64,000 nt of DNA, taken from positions 4,030,001 through 4,094,000 of the forward strand of contig OZ005703.1 in the NCBI GenBank assembly GCA_963930775.1, written 5' to 3'. Positions 32,501-41,900 of the stretch are shown piece by piece (position 1 is the first letter of the stretch; each line of letters opens with the position of its first letter). A model generated the notes under the pieces. That model was not told where the DNA came from, searched no databases, and saw only the letters and a list, made by a program, of their open reading frames with translations. Origin of the DNA: Cliona cf. orientalis (Eukaryota; Porifera; Demospongiae; Clionaida; Clionaidae). The position numbers and the translations under genes were made by a program.

Positions 32501-34960
32501 TTCCCGCACCCATTTGAGTGCCTGGCTGGAGAAATGCTACCCAATTCTCTGCACTGCTTGACTATGATGAAATAAAGCACTATCGTGCAAAACCCTCGGT
32601 GATTCACAATAACAAAGCTGCAAATTAATAAGCTACACCAGCAACACTAGATCAAGAGTAACCATATCGATTGCAAGCAATTACAATTTTAGCACACTTT
32701 TCATATTTGCAAATAAGACGTAGTAGCAAAATTATACTACAGTCATAACAGAGTGAAATCTGATACAAACTAGAGCTCTCTAGAGCCCAAAACCCTCGGC
32801 ATGTTGTATGGCACTTGTCTCACAATTAGGCAAGAATACAATATTAGGCGATGCATGCAAACTGCATTGACTTCCTAGATTAGCACGAGTAGTTGCACAT
32901 GCATTAATCCTCCTATTTTGATGAATGAGGGGTGTGGCAGCAATCTATGGGCCGACTAAGGTACTAATATCTAGTCTTGTCCTGAGTTTGGGAATGTGAC
33001 TTGACTATAGCTTGTGTAGAGTATATTATCCATCTCTGAAAACTGCTAGCTTGATAATGACACACGCTTCAGAGGCGGCTGAGGGTAGTTCAGTTTGGGG
33101 GGGGGGGGGCAAAGTCAGTCAAATAGACACCCACAAGCTTAATATAATTATTATTAGTATGTACATGGCTGTTACCTAGGATACAAGGCTAAGTCATGAT
33201 ATTAAATGTCATATTACATTAGTAGCCTTCCACTTTGGGGGGGGGGGGGGGGGGCGATTGCCCCCCTTGCCCCCCCCTGTTCCGCCTCCCCTGCGCTTTG
33301 CTGGGCGAACCATAGATGCTAGAAGTATTCTAGACTGTCGAGCGTAGTCATCTATACGTCCCCAGACCCCGCCCTCGTAACCCTCGCGCGTGCATGCGTA
33401 TGATGGGCCTATGCCGTATATAGCACAGGACACATAGTGTTCTATTTATATGTGAAGTCACTGAAGTCAAGAAGCTTAAAATCAGCAAATGACGCCAAAA
33501 CTGGCCAACAAAGCGTTTTCTACGAAATCCACACAAATCATGCGTTTGGAATGCCATAAGAAATGTTATAACACTGCAGTTTGGACTCGCAAATGCGGTA
33601 TGTAGCAGTTAGTGTGGTAACAGACAGACAGACACACGGAATAACTACAGTAACCCTTGCGCATGCGCCGAGGGTTATTGAGTAAATTTATATAAACTAG
33701 AGCTCTGTAGAGCACATACCCCGCACGCACATTTCACAATCTATAGATTTACTTTCTGTTCACAAAAAACACCGTCTGCACCAGATGCCTACATCTCGAG
33801 ATATGGCGATTTTCGTGCTAACGCCATTCCAAATCAATCATTAGTTTCTGGTCACCCGCCCGCATGATATTTTGAAAGCCGGTTTATGAGACCTATAATG
33901 ATATTCATAGAAAATATGACATAAAATTACATATTGAGTCATCATACGATACTATCATAGTACTCTCGAGATCTCGATCTCAAGCTCATTGCCTGCCAGT
34001 GCATGCTGCATATAGTGAATTGAATACTCTAAACTTCACTGTATCACATCAGTTCGTCATTCCGCATTAAATTTTACTGTTGACCTGCCAGTGTACGTAC
34101 TTCAACAGGCTGTTGTTTGCACTCGAGGTTTGCTGACCATGCATTTGTGGTATGGTTTAAGTACTTCCTCTTCCTGTCTTAGTTCAATTAGTCATAGTCC
34201 CATAGTCCTAACCACCCGCCCGCCCGCATGTACTTGAGACAACTGGTGTGACCAGAAACTAATGATTGACTTGGAGTGGCCTAGTGACAACGACAGCAAT
34301 GATGACACAACCGATTACTTACTCTCATCCCCAGACCCCACCCTCGAGGAGGAAAAGGGTCGGTGACTTTGGGCAAAAAGCTTGGTCCAGTTGACGACCC
34401 GCGGAGGAATTTGCGCATATCCCAATCAGATCGCGGCTTTAGCCCAGTCATATAACTCGCTAGCCACAGGAATGTAGCAGGGCCATTGCCCACTATATAA
34501 ATTTGACGTATTAATTAAAGCAGAGTAAATTTTTTTCTTATAAATAATGCAGGCTTGATGTACTCCAGCAAGGTGCTAAATTATTTTTTTTAAATTACCC
34601 CCATAGATTGCCCATGAGATTATTCACCATTGCCTCATGAGCAAAATGCCTTAAACTGCTACTACTAAGTCACAGGTCTGTATCTGGACTTAAACTATAT
34701 AGTTATACTAACTTGCTCCTCTCTTAATCCATCCCACGTATGTAAAGGCTATATATAGCATTGAGTAGCATTGCATGGGCAAATTCATCCCAATAATCTC
34801 AATTAATTTTTATTATTAGTTACATACCACCAGAGATGCTGAAGTGTGATACACTTATATATTATTGCTATTTATGGTAATGCAGGATCAATATGAGTTT
34901 TGCTACAAGACTGTATTGGAGTACCTTGATTCCTTTGAACTCTACGCTAACTTCAAATGA
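16583..34960 (+). CDS. RPTP-A: giant Ig/FN3 receptor-type protein tyrosine phosphatase (34 exons, 3050 aa)
   Basis: Type I membrane receptor with cytoplasmic tyrosine phosphatase activity. Order: signal peptide, 17 Ig domains, 7 FN3 domains (one with a furin-like site), a membrane-proximal module, one membrane segment, phosphatase domains D1 and D2. All 34 exons join in frame to a 9153-nt reading frame. The start ATG at 16583 is chosen because it opens a clear signal peptide. D1 has the full active-site set; D2 has Glu in place of the WPD acid. The C-terminus QYEFCYK...YANFK resembles PTPRA/PTPRE. The paralogue RPTP-B follows 924 bases downstream in the same orientation. The last intron is 3.1 kb, and the last exon only 75 bases. 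The ligand is unknown; a cell-contact role is an inference from the ectodomain. Confidence 0.92.
16697..18424 (+). CDS. RPTP-A Ig domains 1-5
   Basis: Exons 16697-16969 (Ig1), 17033-17908 (Ig2-4 in one exon) and 18179-18424 (Ig5). Each domain has the usual pair of cysteines and a YxC core before the second, such as [36 protein letters not shown] and [12 protein letters not shown]. The exception is Ig3, whose first cysteine (VNCIG) is displaced. Many N-x-S/T sites suggest heavy glycosylation. The intron 17909-18178 is exactly 270 bases and has no in-frame stop. Confidence 0.88.
18425..20030. other. RPTP-A intron 4 with microsatellite and long hairpin
   Basis: Contains a CTTT microsatellite (about 18667-18706), a TGCGCATGCGC motif near 18934-18944, and the 125-base inverted repeat described separately. 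Its last 36 bases separate the hairpin from the next exon. No further exon found. Confidence 0.7.
19620..19994. repeat. Near-perfect long inverted repeat, 125-base arms
   Basis: The arms 19620-19744 and 19870-19994 are reverse complements with one mismatch found by eye, around a 125-base spacer. Transcribed as part of RPTP-A pre-mRNA it would form a long double strand. The near identity suggests recent origin or active conversion. It has no coding function; frames across it read the arm. Confidence 0.9.
20031..23514 (+). CDS. RPTP-A Ig domains 6-15: five two-Ig exon cassettes
   Basis: Exons 20031-20549, 20646-21149, 21247-21750, 22033-22539 and 22987-23514, each coding for two Ig domains, each phase 1 at both ends and 504-528 nt long. 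The second half of Ig a and the first half of Ig b are almost the same in the first four ([20 protein letters not shown], then [18 protein letters not shown]), with matching nucleotides at roughly nine in ten positions by eye. The fifth is more diverged ([16 protein letters not shown]). This is tandem exon duplication. The cassettes could be included or skipped without frameshift. Confidence 0.9.
22659..22780. mobile_element. MITE family 3, copy 1 (TAGTTAGACACTGTTTAG ends)
   Basis: Lies in the intron 22540-22986. Left end TAGTTAGAAACTGTTTAG and right end TTAAACAGTGTCTAACA are inverted repeats; inner GGGCTCTATGTAGAATCCCG pairs imperfectly with GGTTCTACGGAGACCT. A full copy lies at 57524-57662 and a fragment at 57200-57275, all next to an ATTTAGATC/GATCTAAA flank. 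Confidence 0.75.
23593..24208 (+). CDS. RPTP-A Ig domains 16-17
   Basis: Exons 23593-23844 and 23921-24208. The first has a single Ig with [17 protein letters not shown]. The second, opening [18 protein letters not shown], is a different Ig type with [17 protein letters not shown] and [11 protein letters not shown]. It matches the last Ig of RPTP-B (40472-40789) better than its own neighbours, so this junction domain is an old shared part. Confidence 0.88.
24287..27584 (+). CDS. RPTP-A FN3 domains 1-7, with furin-like site
   Basis: Exons 24287-24577, 24639-24941, 25014-25307, 25363-25638 with 25697-25792, 25869-25975 with 26317-26512, 26602-26934, and 27005-27276 with 27445-27584. Domain 1 ([20 protein letters not shown]) is nearly identical in RPTP-B. 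Domain 2 is the [15 protein letters not shown] type that RPTP-B expanded; domain 3 is a diverged relative. Domain 4 carries NRMKRQT, a furin-type RxKR site (Arg codon 25524-25526). Split FN3 domains have a phase-0 or phase-1 internal intron. Confidence 0.88.
27688..27958 (+). CDS. RPTP-A membrane-proximal module
   Basis: Opens [15 protein letters not shown] and ends in phase 0 after DNPDM. The pattern ([20 protein letters not shown], then [12 protein letters not shown]) recurs in RPTP-B at 48811-49075. A similar region is found just before the membrane in other Ig/FN3 phosphatases and may be a last beta-sandwich fold. I cannot assign it to a named domain. Confidence 0.75.
28080..28412 (+). 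CDS. RPTP-A transmembrane and juxtamembrane exons
   Basis: Exons 28080-28222 and 28291-28412. The membrane segment [20 protein letters not shown] continues as IVLAVYF and is followed by basic/aromatic [13 protein letters not shown], the expected stop-transfer side. The second exon is an acidic, Ser-rich juxtamembrane linker. One exon covers the segment here, while RPTP-B uses two. Confidence 0.88.
28471..30682 (+). CDS. RPTP-A phosphatase domain D1
   Basis: Exons 28471-28565, 28619-28706, 28761-28837, 28903-29037, 29471-29881 and the first half of 30433-30682. Motifs in order: [10 protein letters not shown], the pTyr-recognition loop [62 protein letters not shown] (general acid Asp), and [13 protein letters not shown] (nucleophile Cys and phosphate-binding Arg). 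All catalytic residues are present, so D1 should be active. The exon 30433-30682 carries the end of D1 and the start of D2 including its own KNRY. Confidence 0.93.
29155..29290 (+). repeat. Possible tRNA-derived short interspersed element
   Basis: In the RPTP-A intron 29038-29470. AGCTTGGTGCAGTGGTTA fits a polymerase III A-box (TRGYNNARNGG). A matching B-box downstream is weak, so this may be a decayed SINE or chance. Confidence 0.25.
30739..34960 (+). CDS. RPTP-A phosphatase domain D2 and C-terminus
   Basis: Exons 30739-30815, 31013-31273, 31529-31816 and 34886-34960 (start of D2 is in 30433-30682). D2 keeps [21 protein letters not shown] and the signature [10 protein letters not shown], but the acid loop is WPEEGVP: Glu replaces the WPD Asp, as in many receptor D2 domains with low activity. 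The terminal exon encodes [16 protein letters not shown] and ends ANFK, matching the PTPRA/PTPRE end. Without this exon D2 would lose its last helix. Confidence 0.9.
31817..34885. other. RPTP-A last intron, repeat-rich
   Basis: A 3.07 kb intron before the 75-base last exon. It contains a C tract (32156-32175), a G tract (33237-33254), copies of the GAGCACATACCCC repeat near 33705, a TTGCGCATGCGCC palindrome near 33659 and an inverted-repeat element at 33823-34281. No exon found. Confidence 0.65.
33823..34281. mobile_element. Inverted-repeat element in RPTP-A last intron
   Basis: Left end GCCATTCCAAATCAATCATT with onward TAGTTTCTGGTCAC, and right end GTGACCAGAAACTAATGATT with onward GACTTGGAGTGGC, are inverted repeats of about 33 bases. 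Both are followed inward by CCCGCCCGC-type sequence. No coding frame. Confidence 0.7.
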
Positions 34961-35763
34961 TTAAGTTGCTGAATGACACTGATACATTACTATGATTATT
35001 GTAGACTCTTTATTCATAATTTTTTAGAATGACATTATAGAGTGCTCGATTTTTATCAGTTATTTGTAGTGTTTGTACTATTGGTTCCAGCATGAAGCCC
35101 TTATACTTACCTTTCACCTACCTATGCAAGTTAACATGTTTAATTCCAGTACTACTTTCTTTGATGATCCGATCTGATTTTAGCCTTGCAGGAGTGCAGA
35201 TACTAAGGGTGGCTTTGTCATAATTTTCCATGGATCAAGAATGCATAAAATTTGGCCAGTGCTAGTGGTCAGAGAAGGTAATATGCTGCTTGTAAAGTAT
35301 TCACGCGTATTACAGATACTCGGATTTTCAGGTCCCTGAAAGGACTCCATCGAGGCACTAAATTTCTCCTACTTACCTCATACATTACATCATAATTTCG
35401 TCATCAGGATACACGATCATTACTGCACTATCATAATATAATAGCAGTGGGGCTAGGGATACCACAATAACTAGAGCACATACCCCGCCTGCCTGCGGAG
35501 ATGAGGCATAATATAGAATTAATATGCATGAACCGGTTGACGACCTTTACCTCATAATATTCTGCGCATGTGCACATGGGATATATCATATGGTACTGTT
35601 GATAGGCGTGGCTACGGTCAACAAAAGGCACTATTGTGACGCTCGTGGACCGTATCCATCGATTTGAAGCACGCTGAAGCCAGTTTTCGCCAAGTTCGGT
35701 TGATTCATATCATTGCGCTTACCACGTTACGAGTCGCTCAGATCCAGATCTGGCGATTTTACG

Positions 35764-35884
35764 ATATCTTGCTGCGCATGCGCGCGGGGTACATTGAACT
35801 CGTTCACGTGACGTGCAAAAGGAGGGTGGGGCTGGAGTCCATGTACATAGGGGGCGTATGCTGACGGGTAGCTGGGTGCTGAAG
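35764..35884 (+). promoter_or_regulatory. Candidate RPTP-B promoter
   Basis: Just upstream of the RPTP-B start: TGCGCATGCGCG at 35773-35784, resembling the NRF1 site, and TCACGTGA at 35804-35811, a perfect E-box palindrome, followed by ACGTG. No TATA box is visible. Similar CGCATGCG palindromes occur in repeats across the window, so the first may be repeat-derived. Confidence 0.35.
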
Positions 35885-35951
35885 ATGGGTTATGCTTCTG
35901 TACTCGTGATTCTGGCTTTGTGCTCTGTGACGGACACCCTTGGACGATTGG
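35885..35951 (+). CDS. RPTP-B exon 1, signal peptide
   Basis: [20 protein letters not shown] plus two residues, ending one base into a codon before GTAAAA. Hydrophobic core VLVILALC. Starting at 35858 would add nine residues (MLTGSWVLK) and still give a usable signal peptide. Phase 1, as in RPTP-A. Confidence 0.8.
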
Positions 35952-38900
35952 GTAAAAATAAAGGTAGCAATTATTGGATGCACCCACCACTCCGTGTCCC
36001 ATGCAGAGGGTGGGGGTAGTCTCGTGCCCAGCCCCATTTAAAACGAGCATCGCAGATTAATAATTTATTTCCTAATTTTAGCACCACTGGCTTCTCCATC
36101 TGCTGTGACGGTTGTAGCTTTTCAAGATGCTGTCTCCCTCAACTGTGATATAACCAGTGTCTTTGATAACATTGTGTGGTATAAAGTGAGCGGTGATATT
36201 CTCTCTCAGTTGCCTGCTAACGGTACCGAGTGTGATCAAACGTTAATATCTGGTAGTGGATCTGGATCTGGTCATAACATTTCCCCATTAAACACTCCAT
36301 TGCCAACAAATTATAGCATGATTAATATCACCGGGGTCATTGTGGGAAATGGAAGTGATTACAATCTTAGTCCAGTCGAGTTTGGAGATGAAGGTTATTA
36401 TGTTTGTGTTGTTCAAACTGGTGGTGAGCAAGCCTGCTTTTCAAACTACGTGACCATAACAGGTGAGCTGTTTGATAAAGTAAGTAATTTCCTGTTTATT
36501 ACATACATAATGCAGTTGCTCCGATCGGTAGTGTAGTCATTTCACCCAAAAATCAAGTGTTTGGGCAAGGCAGAAATGCTACACTGAACTGCAACAATAT
36601 GGGGGGTCCCAATAACACCATTATTTGGGAAATTGAAGGAGATCGCCTTGCAATTACCAACTCACATCAAATTTCTGTCTTTGTTAATGTTTCATTCGGA
36701 GGAAACTACACATGTATTGTCTCTAATGCTGCTGGTAGTGAAAGTGACAGTACCATGCTCTATGTACACCCACTGATAGTTGAGAATCCAACTCCACTCA
36801 TTACTGTCACCAATGGTACAAATACTGGTTTTGCTTGTGATGCTGAGAGTTTTCCTGACCCAATGTATGAGTGGATACGTCCCAATGGTTTGATTGTACG
36901 TGGAGAAGTCATTGAAATGAACAGACAGAATTTGCTTGGATTCAATCCCACTATATTTGGTGATGAAGGGACATATATCTGTAGAGCATTCATCATCATT
37001 GATGAAACCATTTACGAAGTAAATTCTACTGCAACTGTCCTTACCAGTAAGTGTAATTATTATCAAGTTGTCAGAGTACTATCCTGGGTAATCGCCCACA
37101 CCCCATACACCATGGGGTGTGGGCGATTCCCAGGATATGCATGCATGGGTCAATGTATTTTAGTTGCTTCCTTACAATGTACCACTATCATTGTCTTTGA
37201 ATGTACTATGGCACTTTATGTATATATCCCTATATCATGCGGGCCAAAATATAATATGTATGTGCCCTTAGCTTACCCAGGACTCTATGGTGTTACACTG
37301 TATCTATATTATACTAATTAATATATAATTATGTGCCTACAGTTTCTCCTGAAGGGACAGCAATAGCAATACCTGCTATTCTTGATGGTCTTCCAGGAGA
37401 TAATGTGACCTTTAATTGCTCTTCACTGGGTGGTCCTGGAAATAGCTTTACTTGGATAAGGCAAAATGATGGACAGGTTGTTGGAAGTGAGTCTCAACTG
37501 ACAATCATAGGTCTTGTTGCCTTCGATGGTGGACAGTACCAATGCATCGTAGAAAATAGTGCAGGCAATGATTCCACGGATGTCACCCTACACAGTGAGT
37601 TGTGTCAGAATGCTAATACCACAATTTAATATATAGTTCATGAAATAAGGCAGCTGGCCCACTGTCATGGATTGTCTGCCCATGGCCACATGGATATATA
37701 AATTTTACATACCGTAGTGTCCCAGGCAAGTGCCCATGTACTCCATTTCAATAATATGATCGAAGCAGATAAGCTCTCAAGTGGTAAGCTCTGGATAGTC
37801 AAACTAGCCATAAATATTAAAGTAAAGAATGGTAAACAGAAGTGCTGAAAGGGACTTTGGAGTCAACCGAAAGCTAGACTGGATGTTATATTTAGAGTGC
37901 AACTTATAATACCAGTATTCCAGTGAATATCCTCAGTTTTTCTGCTGAGAAGAGCTAGTGCAAGCATTGCAAATAGCTACAATTAAGGTACACATTACAC
38001 TGCTGCACAGTGGTGTAGCTTCTAAACTCGATAAGAATAATAATGTGGTTGATCAAAATTGTGATCTGTAGCATTAGATCACAATTTTGATTAACCACAC
38101 CTAGTAAAGCAACAACTATGTTATTTCCACTGCACATCCTCAAGGACACATATACATTTACTGTATTTGCTGGAGCATACTACCGTAGTTTCCTGGGTAT
38201 TCCCCCCCTCCCCAATATGGTGTATACTACGGAAACCCCATAGTATAGGATTTTTAGCCAAATTTTCAGTTCCAATCTGAAATTGAAGTTGCAGGACTTA
38301 GTCAATTCTCCAACCAATAACAATATTATTACTATATGTAGGTGTAACTAGAGGTCTGTAGAGCACCTACCCCAAATGCACATTGTGTAATCTGTGACAA
38401 TAGTGCAAATTATTCTCCAGAAAAATATAGTATGTTGTAGGTAGGGGATGTCTAGGGGAAAAGAGCTTGAAAATCTAATGCTAAAAGAAGACATTGAAGA
38501 ACCGTTGGAAGCCAGATAGAAAAGAATAGCAGTCTAGATCTGCAATCTTACATCAGCCATAAAGCAAGCCACTGCTATGTGAATTGAATGTGTAATTATC
38601 TCACGTGCAAGCACAAGGGATAAAGCAATCAGTTTGTCCATCTGCTGTTCTGCATCGTCCGCACAAAATTTGCCATATCCCACAATTTAGGTACCTGAGT
38701 GACTCTTAAGCACAATGAATAAAACGAATTTGGTGAAACTAGCTTCAGTGTGTTTCAAATCGAGGGCACGGGCACGATCCACAAGCATCATAATAATTAT
38801 AGTGCTTTTTGTTGGGCCACCATAGCCACGCCTATCAACAGTGCCTACTCAATGAACAATGCATGCGATCATGTTGTTCTGCTCATGTGCACAATGCCTA

Positions 38901-41900
38901 GAAGGATCACCAAAATGTAAGTTACACTCATGTACTTTCACCGACTGAAATATGAAGTCCTATTATATTATATACGACCAATAAACTGTGGCTATCTTAG
39001 TGTTACCAACAATGTGCAGGTAGTAGCAGCTAGTTTATATCTTTCTAGATCTGGGAAAGAGAGAGAATGTTTTTTTATTTCTTCTAAACATTTGGCCCTT
39101 CTAATTATTCGGCACCCTTTACCGAATGATTGAAAATAGTCTCTAATTTTTGGCAAAGGTCATCACGCATATATGCTATAAACGGGAATAGAATTCGGCA
39201 TGAAAATAATAATATTGCTTTAGCTTCGCCGAATTTTTAGAGGATAATATTCAACACTCTATTATTTTCATGCCGAATTTTTAGAAGAAATACGGTATGT
39301 TGATTGGCTGACATTCTCTGTCTCTCCTTCCTGCAGTATAACCTTTCCTCCATTAATTCCTTCCTCATGCCGTAATTAATTCTCGCTCTGTTCAATCCTG
39401 TTCTGCTCAAATTAATAATTTTCTCCAGAAAAATTGCAAATGATACAAACCACAGCATTAAATACCGTATAGTGGGAAATTTTCGTTGGTGCTAATTTTC
39501 ATGATTGACCAAAATACCCTTAGAATAAATTTTCGTATTTTTAATTTTGTATGCTTGCTGTGGGAGATTGTGCGCATGCGTAGCTGCTAGCGCTCGCACG
39601 TACTATACGGTAACGCTAGCATCACTGGGGGCTAATCGATGTCCACTGGGATCAGGAAGGTCACTCCGTTTCGACCCCTTGGCAAAGAACCGATAAAGAG
39701 ACATTGTTCAGTGAGCTAGCCTTGCATTTAGCATCCGCCGCTCACGCTAGCGACCGCATGTGGCCGTGGTAGGCCTATAGGTCAAAGGTCACGCACGAAA
39801 GAAAAATGTTTCGCACGTTCAAATTTTCGCACTTTTTATTTTCGTATAAGGGATGGAGCATACAAAATATACGAAAATTTCCCGCTATACAATCTTCAAT
39901 TCATCAGTACTCCTGGATGCTAGGAGAAAATGAATGGTCACTATACATATAGCCTTGAGCTTAAATATTGACTCATTGAGGCATAAAATGATCCATCGGC
40001 TAGTGTGTAATATCCTATAGCTATATTATTATGACTCAATCTCAGTAATATTCATCTTAAGCACTGCTAACCAAACATACCCATGGATTGTGTATAATAT
40101 TTGCACACATCATGTGACTGTTGGTTGATAGTGCATCTCAAAATTATAATTTATTATAACTGCTGGTTGGTAGTGCATCTCAAAATTACAATTATCAGGG
40201 ATCAGAGGAATCATTCCAATCGATAGTTCAGTGACATGAATTCTTCTTTGAATTCAGACTAGCTAGAAGTCAGAGCTATAGTATAGTTGTCACTAGATTA
40301 TGGATTGCTTTTGTGCTATTAGTGTGCACATGCACTCTATGAATTCTATAGTATTGATAGCTTGAATGCTGGCCCATCCCTCAGTTTAAGACAGCATTGC
40401 CATTAGGCCCTCTTTAATACTGTACGTGTTATTCAAGCAGAAACAGTGTAAAATAAAATATATCACTACAGTTGGGCCTGCTTTCGTGGAAAATCCTTTG
40501 GCGCAGATGCCAACTTCGTCCGAGGCCTTCTTCTTATCATGTATAGCCATTGGTTTCCCAGCTCCTGATATAATCACCTGGTTCCACAATCATACACTGG
40601 TGGATAGCAATTTCATGATCAGTGGTGTGAACGTTACTACTCATTCTATGGATGTGTACACAACAAGAAGCACTCTCATGATCAGCTCAGCTCAAATTGA
40701 ACATTCTGGTGATTACTACTGTATTACTAGTAGTCCAAGACAGGTGTATAGCAACGTCACAAGTGAAACTGCTTTTATAGCTGTCTTAAGTAAGTTGCAC
40801 AGTTCAATCATATTGAAAGGGCCGGGGTGTTTCCACAATATGAATATCAATATGGCCGTTTAAGGAAGGGTGATTCAGCATTATTCATGGCTTGATGTTA
40901 GCAATGAATGCATGCATTAATCACTGCTTTAATGAAGGATATAATTACAGCTAAATTTTGTTTGTACAGACACACCAGAGCATCCACGAAATATCACTGC
41001 AGTAGAGATCCAGTCTCGCTACCTGGTACTTATGTGGGTGGAACCTCATGACAATAATGCTCCTATCCTGGGATACTATGTCTCATACAACCAGCCAGTT
41101 TTTACAGGAAAGGAGATGGTGATAGTGAATACAATTGGAACTATGGCAAACATCACTGAGCTATACCCCGGAGTGGTGTATAACTTCACAGTTACAGCTT
41201 TTAATGAAGTTGGAAACTCCTCAAGTACTGCTATTCCATTCAGAACACTAGAAGAGAGTAAGTCACAGTATCTAAATACATGATATTGTATAAATGTTCC
41301 TCCTGTTATTATTTTATAAATTAAATGCTCATTTTTCTCTAGTTCCTTCAGGTTTTCCCCAAAATGTGAATGCATCTGTTAATTCCTCAACCATAATATT
41401 GGTGATTTGGGAGGAGATTTCTGCACTTGATCAGAATGGGATTGTTACCATATATGAAGTACTATATGACCCTATGGAAACATTTGATGGAATGCTTGTC
41501 CCACAAACTGTCAATACCACTGCATTGTTTACATATCTTACTAAACTGCAACAGAATGTTGATTACTTCATCTCCGTTAGAGCCTACACAAGCATAGGAT
41601 CAGGACCTTACAGTGAAGCGATCTCTGCAAGGACCCTAGAAGACAGTAAGTAATTTGCACTAATGCCATCTTATTCATTTTTTGTATGCAGACCCTGATA
41701 GCCCCCCAGTGAATGTCACAACACAAGTATTATCACCTACCTCCATTGTGGTGACATGGAATGAAGTCCCTCCCATTAACCAAAATGGAGAAATTATTGG
41801 ATATGACTTGATTTATGAACCACTAGAAACATTCAGTGGAGCAATTGAACTAACACGTGTCAATCTCCCTGCTTCATCCCCAGGACTTACTCTTCATGGC

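Larger units (their letters stand above)
37595..40471. other. RPTP-B intron 4, repeat-rich
   Basis: A 2.9 kb intron with a perfect short hairpin (38046-38098), a copy of the GTAGAGCACCTACCCC repeat near 38355, an inverted-repeat element near 39071-39298 and MITE family 1 copy 2 (39463-39890). No further Ig exon is recognisable, although this is where RPTP-A has its extra cassettes. Confidence 0.65.

Noticed and set aside
35858..35884. Upstream in-frame ATG as the definite RPTP-B start
   Set aside because: Adds MLTGSWVLK before an already complete signal peptide. Possible, but 35885 is the simpler choice; noted as an alternative.
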